The notes under the pieces are model-generated. The model saw only the letters and a program-made list of their open reading frames with translations. It did not search any database and was not told where the DNA came from. Shown in pieces: positions 7,207 through 14,379 of a stretch of 15,000 nt of DNA. Each line of letters begins with the position of its first letter. Position 1 is the first letter of the stretch. The DNA is from Halisarca cf. caerulea (lineage: Eukaryota; Porifera; Demospongiae; Chondrillida; Halisarcidae), in the NCBI GenBank assembly GCA_963170055.1, contig CAUJGJ010000004.1, positions 817,501 through 832,500 of the forward strand, written 5' to 3'. The position numbers and the translations under genes are program-made.

Positions 7207-7416
7207 ATGGCACAGTACCTCTCTAGAAAGTGGAAAGGACGAACTAGCATTAACAGTGTGCCTCCTTTCCTGCGATTTGTGAGCGTCACTCCCTTCGACG
7301 TTGACAATCTTCGGAGCGACCTAATCTGCCATTATAGCTCGTCAATTCTTTCCAGGAAGCAAACCAAGTACAGCGGCAAGCAAAGTAAGGAAATCGATCC
7401 CATTCTCTCTGCGTAG
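7207..7416 (+). CDS. Unrecognised ORF inside the piggyBac-like element
   Basis: 69 codons, basic, beginning MAQYLSRKWKGRTSINS. It does not carry the DDD transposase core or the Cys-rich C-terminus of piggyBac proteins. It could be a chance ORF or a fragment of captured host sequence. Low confidence that it is translated. Confidence 0.15.
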   Translation: MAQYLSRKWKGRTSINSVPPFLRFVSVTPFDVDNLRSDLICHYSSSILSRKQTKYSGKQSKEIDPILSA

Positions 7417-7749
7417 TTCCTGATTTTAGATTGAGCCACACTAAAGAACGCCATTTTTATTCCGCATAACTAGGATTTTTCGGGACATTAATGTATATTT
7501 ATTGCATAACACCGTAAAACGGGATCGAAAATAACTTTTAGTATGTGTTCTAACTTCGTTATAACCCATATTGGAAGGTTCATACTTACAGAGTGTGTTA
7601 CTATTGCTACGTATATGCTTTGTATAAAATTTGAACAAAATGCGCTAAACTTTCGTCATCTTCCACAACCACGGGTAGAGCCACTATAGTGGCTCGTCCA
7701 CAATAAAGGGTTAATAGTAATAGTACTTGAAGTAACTCAGAACGCAAGT

Positions 7750-7959
7750 ATGGGTGGTTGCTTTACTCGTTGTTGTTATTTGCGGACCATGACAAGGGGA
7801 GAAAGAGTGCAGGAAGAAGAAAACCTTCTACCACCTCAGCAATGTGAAGAGGATCTTGAGGGGTTACGTGGTGCACCTACTTGTACAGTAGTCACGGAAA
7901 ATATGGTTGAGCTGAAATCAAAAGATCGGGGAATGTTGTTCATTGCCATTAACAATTAA
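7750..7959 (+). CDS. Small ORF with lipidation-type N-terminus
   Basis: 69 codons starting 36 bp after the TTAA of the piggyBac-like element and ending in TAA. The N-terminus MGGCFTRCC carries Gly2 (possible N-myristoylation) and Cys4, Cys8 and Cys9 (possible palmitoylation), as in membrane-anchored adaptors and G-alpha-like or LAMTOR1-like N-termini. An acidic stretch with a dileucine (QEEENLLPP) follows. No family was recognised. The frame stays open upstream into the transposon end, and an AG at 7739-7740 could be a splice acceptor, so this may be an internal or first exon. Confidence 0.35.
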   Translation: MGGCFTRCCYLRTMTRGERVQEEENLLPPQQCEEDLEGLRGAPTCTVVTENMVELKSKDRGMLFIAINN

Positions 7960-8442
7960 TGCATGGAATACGTCTTTACTGGCAGACCAAATTCTGAATC
8001 AGAAGAATATTGGTGATATCGAATAACTCCTTCCGAATCAATGAATTCAATTTAATTATAGTACTTTCCAGACTTTTGTAGACTATCGTCTTAAGTTAGC
8101 TTTCAAATACAGTTTCTTAATTGTGTATACCGTGCATGATTACCGAGCGGTTTAGCGAGGTTAACTGTTTCCGTCGCCAATGGGAGTCCAATCGAGGTCG
8201 CCTACGCATTTCGTAAGGTAAAATTCGATATTTCGGCCCAGAACGGATATTTTCAACTCGAATTGACTCTATTTCAAAACAAAAGACCACATCTACGGCG
8301 AACAACGACTTGGGTAAGTGGGCACTATAAGACAAACCTTGAATCGTTTCGGTCGGAGCACCAACAGTTCAGCAAAACGCCCAAGAAGTCTCAAATCTTG
8401 GCCTACTTGGCAGTCTTATTGCTCAATCTGGAACTGAATACG
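7960..8442. other. AT-rich spacer
   Basis: Overlapping ORFs on both strands (8117-8335 minus, 8263-8460 plus) show no motif. A strong donor-like word, GGGTAAGT, is at 8310-8317 on the plus strand. No exon could be assigned. Confidence 0.35.
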
Positions 8443-8580
8443 TCATGTTACAAGGCCTAAAACATTTATATCTTGAATTTGCGCTAAGCGATTCTTAAAA
8501 TTCGACAAAGAAGAGGCAGGATTTCTGATTTTATCGTTCGGGTCACTAAATACGTCGGCCATGGTGGCGGCCATCTGCAA
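8443..8580 (-). CDS. Unrecognised ORF, candidate first exon
   Basis: On the minus strand GCCGCCACCATGGCCG (8573-8558) gives a near-ideal start context for an ORF MADVFSDPNDKIRNPASSL… of about 40 codons that ends at a TGA at 8443; two Met codons lie in frame (MAATMADV), and the wider ORF extends upstream to 8661. The word CTTGTAACA just before the stop could be a weak donor. No downstream exon was found, and I do not recognise the protein. Confidence 0.25.
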   Translation of the reverse strand: MQMAATMADVFSDPNDKIRNPASSLSNFKNRLAQIQDINVLGLVT

Positions 8581-8661
8581 TATGACGTGTACACTCTTGG
8601 CGATCAGATTGCTCTTGTATGTTCCACGTTTGTTGTTTTCGTTCTTTTGGTAAAGTTTCAC

Positions 8662-9358
8662 TGTTCATCTAAAGCAGACATGACCCTGACTGTGTTATGC
8701 ATGGCCGAAATAAGCACTCCTCAGTCGTGTTAGAAGATCTTTTCGGATCGACAATATCCAGTTAAGAATAGTTATATTGTATACTATTAAGAATTATAAT
8801 ATCTATGGTTCAACAATGTTTTAGTTACGTACAGCAATGATGTAGGAGAAGGAAAGCTGTGTGCATAGCTATACCGGCATAATAGTATTATTTTAAGACT
8901 AACAAAAGTGGTTTAGCTGAATCATACCATAATCATACGTTTTGCTGGCATGCAGGTGCCACCATGCATGCTTGTCTGAAGACATTTGCAAAAAGTAGTG
9001 ATTTCATTACAATCAAACGGTAAATTGGAACAATTCACCGCAAGTCATTTCAGAATCAGTTGCAAATTTGCATGATGAGTCACTGCTCAATATAAGTCAT
9101 TGTTTGCCCATAGTCACTATCCTATCATGCATCAGAAGCTCTCAGACTGCAGCTGTTATGCATGATAATATGCACCAATTTGAGCCAATTCATACACAGC
9201 AGCTGCAGCCTGTGCACAACTGCAATCCAGCCACATGCAAGTCCACTAAATGCATACACTTTATATAGTACATGCATGTCAATGTTACGCACACTAACTT
9301 TACGTCATTGAGACAAATCCCATGAACAGCATGCATGTCAAATGGAAACATGATACAC
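8662..9358. other. Gene-free AT-rich stretch with ATGCAT words
   Basis: ATGCAT and CATGCATG recur many times (for example 8699, 8963, 9128, 9158, 9274, 9331). A 66-codon ORF at 9068-9268 is low in information and lacks a domain. Nothing else seen. Confidence 0.4.
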
Positions 9359-9584
9359 TACTGTAATAGTGAGTCCTCACTTATCCATGCCTCAGATATC
9401 CAGTTCCTCACCACCTTGTGTAGTATATTAGTGGTAATTACAGACTAACCTACAATAAGTATAATTGCTTTGTACACTATCCACTGGTCCCTCATTTATC
9501 CAGTTCCATCGAGCTCCCTTATCCACGATTACATCCAGAATGTACTACGTGACTACATGTGCAGATAAGTGAGGTCTAACTGTA
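9359..9584. mobile_element. pogo/Tigger-like MITE
   Basis: Ends are inverted: the left reads GAGTCCTCACTTATCC (9371-9386) and the right, on the minus strand, reads TACAGTTAGACCTCACTTATC (9584-9564). CAGT…CCTCACTTATCC ends and TA flanks are typical of pogo/Tigger DNA transposons. Inside, the motif TTATCCA recurs (near 9382, 9497, 9519). No transposase. The exact left edge is uncertain. Confidence 0.6.
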
Positions 9585-9790
9585 ATGGATGCTTAACATG
9601 TCATGAAGTGTGCATTGCCATCATGTAGACTGCTTTTAAATTACTTAATCAGATGAATGTTTATGATGCAGTAGAGCAGGAACTCTTTCGGAAAATTCTC
9701 AAAGCAAACAATTTGAAGGCTATACTCTAGCTGATTTTGCAAAACGATCATCGATGCTCAATAGGCAATCTTGAATATATAAGTCACTTG

Positions 9791-10364
9791 GCTCACTACC
9801 AGTCAACCTCGCAAAGCCAGACCCTCAAATTGCATGATCCTTAAAACAGTAGCGTCAGAAATAAGGATAAGATAGGATAGGATTGAGTCTGCATGGGGGT
9901 CGACTCAATAGCCTGAGGCTACTACAAAGCCACCCAGAAATATAGAAGATAAGGAGCAAATTGCAAACCGCTGGACTAATGTCCTAGCTTTATCATTTTG
10001 AGTCAGACAATTTTAGCTTTGCATGTTTGAACATATATTTGAAATAGTGCACATGTGCCACAGTACAAGCGCAACATATACGGTGTAAATGAAAACATAT
10101 ACTGCACATACATAGATACTCACATTACAAATCAAATGAGTTGATATCATCATCATGTGCATAATATTATGATCTGAGATTTCAGGTAGTGCTCAGCCTA
10201 ATGTCTGCATGGACTCAAACTTTTTGAGTCAGACGAAAGTGGCAAAACATGATGGTCGGGCAATGTCTGAGTGCTGGCCGCCTTAATTTTAAAATGTCGC
10301 TATGTACCTCTCCTTCATGCAGGATCAAAGGGCTGGGTCTGGCTATCTGAGACTAGATCACAAC
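9791..10364. mobile_element. Possible degenerate inverted-repeat element
   Basis: AGCCAGACCC (9815-9824 region) is mirrored by GGGTCTGGCT (10335-10344), with AGTC… and …GACTA termini outside them, as in the TAGTCT-type ends seen elsewhere in the window. Flanking 9-mers GCTCACTAC (9791) and GATCACAAC (10355) match at seven of nine bases, a possible decayed duplication. The interior has hairpins ATTGAGTC/GACTCAAT (9881-9908) and GACTCAAA/TTTGAGTC (10213-10231), and the word TTTTGAGTCAGAC twice. Weak overall. Confidence 0.3.
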
Positions 10365-10478
10365 TTAATATTCGTGGCATGCACATTGCCATTGACCACC
10401 TAATTGGATTTCATTGCAAATTTCCCGTCTCACTTTTAGCGAGGTTCTGAACTTTGTTCACAACTAGTATTAAATTTC

Positions 10479-10556
10479 TAGTCTCGTACCCAGACCACCC
10501 TCGCTGCGTAGTACAATGGCGGCGAGCTAGAAGGGTGGTCTGGTGACTTTAGTCCA
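10479..10556. mobile_element. Short inverted-repeat element (TAGTCTCGTACCCAGACC end)
   Basis: Perfect 12-bp arms CCAGACCACCCT (10490-10501) and AGGGTGGTCTGG (10532-10543), with a weaker inner pairing TCGCTGC / GCGGCGA. The left terminus TAGTCTCGTACCCAGACC agrees with the minus strand of 1372-1389. The right outer end has diverged, and no clear target duplication is seen. Confidence 0.6.
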
Positions 10557-10665
10557 AAATCTTGTCATGCCAGCACAAAATAATGCTGGCCAATCAGATT
10601 GCTAGATAGTCACGTGAAGCGAAAAAGTCACAGATCGTCACATGACTTGTCACAAAGAAGTGAAG

Positions 10666-10740
10666 ATGGCTCGTGTATTCGATCATAGATACTCTAGGCT
10701 TAAAATTTTTTGGAGGAAGCTTGAGCATTACAGTGAATGA
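10666..10740 (+). CDS. Tiny ORF with promoter-like upstream sequence
   Basis: 24 codons (MARVFDHRYSRLKIFWRKLE…) with start context GAAGATGG. Upstream are TCACGTGA (10610-10617), an E-box palindrome, and CACATG (10639-10644). It could be a first exon, a small peptide gene, or chance. No partner exon seen. Confidence 0.15.
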   Translation: MARVFDHRYSRLKIFWRKLEHYSE

Positions 10741-10944
10741 CTGCCGTACAAGATATACACACAGATTTGATGCATGTATTGTATGTATATAGCAGGGTGA
10801 TGGAGGGAGTTACAAAGTATAGTAGGGCCCGGGGGGCAGGTACATGTATGTATATGTGGTATCCTAGACATCTATAAAACACATGCAGTGCAGAGATAAT
10901 AGAGGTGCATGCAGATATGTATATGGAGTGCAGGGGTATATATA
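10741..10944. other. AT-rich spacer with TATATG/CATG words
   Basis: Simple-sequence-like (TGTATGTATAT), with one G/C clump (GGGCCCGGGGGGCAGG near 10825). A 60-codon minus ORF here has no features of a protein. No gene seen. Confidence 0.4.
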
Positions 10945-10946
10945 TA

Positions 10947-11121
10947 CAGTCATGCCTGGGTTATCCGACACAGTTTGTAGCCAAAATACTTGTCGGATAA
11001 CAGAGGTTGCTGGATAAGTGAGGCAGATTTGTGTACATGGAGATAGCCAGTGCTGCTGAATTGATGGTCGGATAAATCAGGTTTCTGGATAACTCAAGTC
11101 CGGATAACCCAGGCGTGACTG
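10947..11121. mobile_element. 175-bp TA-flanked MITE with iterated GGATAA
   Basis: Termini CAGTCATGCCTGGGTTATCC (10947-10966) and, on the minus strand, CAGTCACGCCTGGGTTATCC (11121-11102) agree at 19 of 20 bases, and TA lies on both sides (10945-10946, 11122-11123). Five GGATAA words occur inside and at the right end, and one segment (GGATAAGTGAGG) matches the end motif of the element at 9359-9584. pogo/Tigger-like, non-autonomous. Confidence 0.85.
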
Positions 11122-11135
11122 TATATGTATGAAAC

Positions 11136-11175
11136 TAGGGGGTCTGGGGGCATGCCCCCCAGGGAAAATTCAAGT
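11136..11175. repeat. GGGGTCTGGGGGCATGCCCCCC repeat fragment
   Basis: A GC-rich palindrome (GGGGGCATGCCCCC) followed by AGGGAAAATTC. I recall similar words as dispersed repeats in several invertebrate genomes, but cannot name the family. It lies 15 bp from the MITE end. Confidence 0.4.
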
Positions 11176-11269
11176 TTGTAGGTGAGAAAATGTAGCATTT
11201 GAGGCCATTTTAGACCATTCAAGGCCAATTTTCACACTCAAGTAGGGCCTTCTCTATAGTAATACAATG

Positions 11270-11404
11270 AGTGCCTGTGTGTATACATGTGCACACATGT
11301 GTGTACGTACATGCGTGCATGCATGCATGCATGCGTGTGTGCGTGTGTTTGTGTGTGTGCGCGTGTGTGTGTCTGTGTGTCTTTGTCTGTGTGTGTGTCT
11401 GTGT
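11270..11404. repeat. (GT)n / (TGCA)n compound microsatellite
   Basis: GT runs mixed with ACGTAC and TGCATGCATGCATGCA. ORFs across it are translated simple sequence. Confidence 0.95.
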
Positions 11405-11677
11405 GGCATCCCAATTCCAATATAGTTTGCAGAATATCCAACTTGGGATTAGCTAAGATCTCATGAGCCCTTGTCTCCGCTATCCTCCTCCCAGCACAAC
11501 TCCAAAACATATAGACTTTACTTCTGCACATAACAACCCATTCCAGTCATTTCCAGCCACATCAGACCAATGAAATTGTTCAATGGTTGAGTGGAGATTT
11601 CTAATCCAAGCACCCTGGTGCCTAACAGCCTCAAGGGCAACTTGCCTCACCACCCGGCCTTGGAATGCTTCTGTCAT
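11405..11677 (-). pseudogene. Broken coding-like stretch next to a microsatellite
   Basis: Two overlapping minus-strand frames look protein-like and probably join by a one-base shift near 11510: MTEAFQGRVVRQVALEAVRH… to AEVKSICF, then FWSCAGRRIAETRAHEIL… to LELGCH, just before the microsatellite. About 90 residues in all. An in-frame TGA lies upstream of the Met. No domain recognised. A 3' end of a second retroelement whose tail is the microsatellite is one possibility, since the LINE at 1558 ends the same way; a decayed host exon is another. Confidence 0.35.
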
Positions 11678-11826
11678 AGATGTATAATGTTGGTATCATT
11701 TCGGCGTTCACAAAAATATAATTTGCCATAGTATCTCCTTTACTACTGATCAAAAGTAACAATATGATATACAAACCAGCTAAGAAGTACTACTTACTAC
11801 CTAAACTATGTATATTATACAATGTC

Positions 11827-11946
11827 ATGCATTCACTTGGATCCATCAATCTGGAGCGGTAGCAATTTGGAGGGTCCCCAGGTGTACTCACTAATGAGGT
11901 TTGACTGTATGTTATGCATTCACTTGGATCCATCAATCTGGAGCGG
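11827..11946. repeat. Exact 33-bp direct repeat pair
   Basis: Identical 33-bp words at 11827-11859 and 11914-11946 (ATGCATTCACTTGGATCCAT and onward), 87 bp apart. The segment between ends in GAGGTTTGACTGTA, which resembles the right end of the pogo-like elements here. It looks like a recent tandem duplication of a MITE-containing segment. Confidence 0.85.
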
Positions 11947-12118
11947 GTACATGATGGTCGACAATATCACAAAATATGTGCATATGTTAGGGAGCACGTG
12001 CACATGCATGTGTATGGCAACATATATATGCATGAAACAATAATTCAGTATATATTCTTTTGTTGAATACTACAATGTCAGCTCCATGAGTGGATTGCAT
12101 GGACTTTTCTGACCATGC

Positions 12119-12411
12119 ATGCAAAACTGGTGGAGATCGAAGCCTTACCTGCAGGGCTGTTGAATAGTGTGCACGCAAGTTCTGGTCTGTCAATCCCATA
12201 CATGCTTTGAGCCACGTACGTCCATGCAGTCCCTCTTGCATGTAACTTGAGCTGTTACGTACATGAACACTGCGTGTATGATATATATGTGTAATATGTG
12301 TACAATTAATACATATTATATTCACGTGCAATATTAATCAATAAAAGGTACGCTTACAGTCACACACACATACACCAACACATGCAGAGAGATCAAGTCA
12401 TCAATTCTCGA
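12119..12411. other. Downstream region of FAM91A1
   Basis: AT-rich, with CACGTGCA and CATGCA words and a short CACACACA run (12361-12370). No canonical AATAAA was found on the minus strand within about 100 nt after the stop codon, so the polyadenylation site is unassigned. ORFs crossing 11987-12331 show no motif. Confidence 0.4.
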
Positions 12412-12546
12412 TCAGACGTGAAAAAAGTCCAAATTGCGTCCATCAAAGACGAGACTCCTCGAGGGTAGAGGGACAAGTGAGGAAGGGAGAACACCTGGTT
12501 CCATCCGAGTGGGGACATCATAGTACTCCGGATACTTCATATTGTC
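12412..12546 (-). CDS. FAM91A1: FAM91A1 last coding exon
   Basis: 44 codons plus TGA (12414-12412), starting in phase 0 after acceptor CTCCAG (AG at 12548-12547). Reads DNMKYPEYYDVPTRMEPG and then VPLPSRSLVFDGRNLDFF. The PLP-(K/R)-L-F-DG core matches the end of animal FAM91A1 (PLPAKNLIFKDG, recalled). The protein stops at FHV, roughly 15-20 residues earlier than the vertebrate protein, which goes on with a Ser-rich tail. The variable DNMKY… segment replaces the equally variable vertebrate linker. Too short for an ORF cut, and missed without splice analysis. Confidence 0.92.
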   Translation of the reverse strand, partial: DNMKYPEYYDVPTRMEPGVLPSSLVPLPSRSLVFDGRNLDFFHV

Positions 12547-12720
12547 CTGGAGATGACAGAGTGTGCAAGAATCATTAGTTTCTTTCGTTGTATAAACACA
12601 GAGTGCCTTGATACAGAATAATCATGAATACAAGACACCTCTGGAATGCAGCCACACCATTGCTCTGCCTCATTCGACACCCCTTGTATTGGCATGTGTA
12701 CATTAGAATCCTATGAGATA

Positions 12721-12780
12721 GGGAGACCTCCACATACAGGGCAACTTATAAATAGTGTCCTTATTATGGAGGTCTCACTG
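12721..12780. mobile_element. 60-bp stem-loop MITE in the FAM91A1 intron
   Basis: Perfect 10-bp arms GAGACCTCCA (12723-12732) and TGGAGGTCTC (12767-12776), with the right end CACTGTA giving a CAGTGAGACCTCC terminus. TA is on both sides (12719-12720, 12781-12782). Related by its end to the pogo-like elements at 9359 and 10947. Confidence 0.6.
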
Positions 12781-12845
12781 TATCTATGTACTGTACATAC
12801 ATAGTTTCTATTCACATCACTTGTGTACATGCATGTTGAAAACTG

Positions 12846-12975
12846 TCTATAAAGACCCCTCAAGGGTCAAGAAACAGTGGTCACTGTAGACAGGTGGTCA
12901 GCATAATTTACAGACGTGTGTCAGCAATGTGGCCTATAGGCCAGACTACAGTGGTCTCTATAGACAGGTGGTCCT
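12846..12975. repeat. Direct and inverted ACTGTCTATA repeats
   Basis: ACAGTGGTCACTGTAGACAG (12874) and ACAGTGGTCTCTATAGACAG (12948) are direct copies of a 26-bp word with three differences. ACTGTCTATAAAGACCCC just upstream of them (12842-12859) is its inverse. Probably an internally duplicated MITE. Confidence 0.6.
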
Positions 12976-13091
12976 TCTACTACATTCAGTACAGCTGTTC
13001 ATTAGGTTTAGCTACATGTACACCTTCATTGTGACCAAATGTGACAAAACTCACGGAGTAATATGTACATCGCATGAGTTGAAATCCTCAC

Positions 13092-13193
13092 CTGGTACTC
13101 TGATATGAACTCCATCACGTTCAGTGTCAGCAGTCTCATGTGATGGGTGTGCGCCTCCAGGCTCTCCTTACACAGCAGGTAGTTCTCAATGAT
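13092..13193 (-). CDS. FAM91A1: FAM91A1 penultimate coding exon
   Basis: 34 codons, phase 0 at both ends. Acceptor TTGTTAG (AG at 13195-13194) and donor CAG/GTGAGG (GT at 13091-13090). Encodes IIENYLLCKESLEAHTHH and then LLTLNVMEFISEYQ, matching the vertebrate FAM91A1 helix around LCRKESLQNLLHSSRKLSLQ and VLNFV. Introns on either side are 719 bp (13194-13912) and 545 bp (12547-13091). Confidence 0.93.
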
Positions 13194-13912
13194 CTAACAA
13201 GAAAGAAGACGTCAAATGAACACAAGTAGTTTTCAATCATCCACAGATACAAAAAGGAAGCTAAAACATCACAAGCTATTCTACAGTAGAACCTTGTTGA
13301 GAAGAAGACTCTTAAGACAAATTTCTGCTCAACACAAACTAGTTTCCTTGCCCTGTTTGGTTTGCTGTAGTACGGTACATGTATTACTATATCCTGATGA
13401 GAAGAACTTCTGATAGTGAAAAGAAATTTCGTGGGTCCCCTAAAGTTAGTCATAATGAAGTTTCAGTACTAAAGGATAAACAGTAAGAGAAAAGGATATC
13501 GTCAAATACTACTTGGTAGGCCAGTACCATCAAGGAAAGAAATCTAGTAACAAAAGTGATTCTAAATAATGATTGAGGATCACTTTCAGAAAATAATCCA
13601 AAATATGTACATACATACATAATATTATGCGTGTACATAAGTTGAAACAAGACAATCTACTCAAGTGTGAGAAACGAATGCCAAGACAGCAAATAAAGTG
13701 AAAATCGATTAGCAAGTACAGTAAACATCATCACGGGTGGGCTAAACTTGCGGTAATCTGAACCCACTCCAAACTGGACTGAAAGTACGTACGTACGTAT
13801 GTACCTAAGTGTGTGCAGTGTGTACCAAGCATGTTCTACTGTAAGTACAAACAGTCCTATACTGGAAATCACATGCATCCAAAATCGCACTTGGAACACA
13901 CTGCGCACACAC
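13194..13912 (-). other. FAM91A1: FAM91A1 penultimate intron
   Basis: 719 bp, AT-rich, with (TACA)n near 13602-13622 and a (GTAC)n run at 13785-13803. Three ORFs on the minus strand and one on the plus strand in it are chance ORFs without motifs. Confidence 0.85.
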
Positions 13913-14379
13913 CTTCTCACACACAGCCTTGTTAGCCTCTTCGCAGAAGAGCGGAATTCCATAGAACATCTCCAGAACAACCCACTCTTCTTCAAGAGCT
14001 GCTTCACTCGGTGTCAGTTCTACTGCAGGGGATTCCTCCCTCCCTTGTTGTGTGCTGGATGAGGTGGGCCCATCACCGTCAATTGTCTCCCCTGGCATCT
14101 TTCCTGTGTTGATGCTAGTGTCTTCTCGTACACCAGGACTGTCAAGGTCTCCGATTCCCAGTTCCTTCAAATCGTCCAGAAACTCAGCTATTTCGGGATT
14201 TCCCTCTGATTCAGCCATAGGTTCTTTCTTAAGTGGTTGAACAGCCTTTGAAGCCTTTCTCTGTTTCTTCTTCACTTCTGACGGCAGGCCTGACTGAAGA
14301 AGCGTCACGTACCCACAGGAGTGGTTCAGATTCGTTCGCTCCTCAAGTCTCCTCAGAGAAGGGTGGTTCACAAGGTCAT
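13913..14379 (-). CDS. FAM91A1: FAM91A1 antepenultimate coding exon
   Basis: 467 bp: two bases completing a split codon, then 155 codons ending in phase 0 at donor AAG/GTGTGT (GT at 13912-13911). FAM91A1 helps capture endosome-derived vesicles at the trans-Golgi with TBC1D23 and the WDR11 complex (family knowledge). Seen: HPSLRRLEERTNLNHSCGYV and TLLQ (vertebrate LQHLCGYVTMLN), an acidic Ser/Lys linker of about 100 residues with a KELGIGDLD helix, then EEEWVVLEMFYGIPLFCEEA and NKAVCEK (vertebrate DWVPLELCFGIPLF). Acceptor ACACAG has its AG at 14381-14380. The linker is poorly conserved, as in other animals. The first part of the gene lies right of the window. Confidence 0.93.

Larger units (their letters stand above)
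6898..7714. mobile_element. Non-autonomous piggyBac-like element
   Basis: TTAA target copies at 6898-6901 and 7711-7714 bound an 809-bp element whose ends are inverted copies: CCCTTTATTGTGGACGA at 6902-6918 and its inverse at 7694-7710. TTAA duplication with CCC-starting ends is the mark of the piggyBac superfamily. An 18-bp perfect palindrome, GAGCCACTATAGTGGCTC, is present near both ends (6951-6968 and 7678-7695). On the left, a second copy of the terminal repeat (CCCTTTATCGTGGACGAG, from 6936) sits between the outer end and the palindrome. The 700-bp core is AT-rich and holds no transposase; its longest ORF (7207-7416, 69 codons) has no recognised motif. Confidence 0.9.
12547..13091 (-). 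other. FAM91A1: FAM91A1 last intron, with small MITE pieces
   Basis: 545 bp. It holds a short TA-flanked stem-loop element (12721-12780) and a pair of 26-bp direct repeats at 12874-12899 and 12948-12973. No coding signal. Confidence 0.85.

Noticed and set aside
6902..7710. Intact piggyBac transposase
   Set aside because: The 700-bp core holds no long ORF and no DDD or Cys-rich motif.
11827..11946. LTR pair
   Set aside because: 33 bp at 87 bp spacing is far too short for LTRs; simple duplication is more likely.
13136..13453. 105-codon minus ORF over the FAM91A1 penultimate exon
   Set aside because: It overlaps the exon in another frame; the exon frame has good splice sites and FAM91A1 similarity.
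13805..13912. Continuation of the FAM91A1 exon past the donor at 13912
   Set aside because: GTGTGT after AAG gives phase 0 and joins the next exon; the continued frame (…CVPSAILDAC) has no family match.
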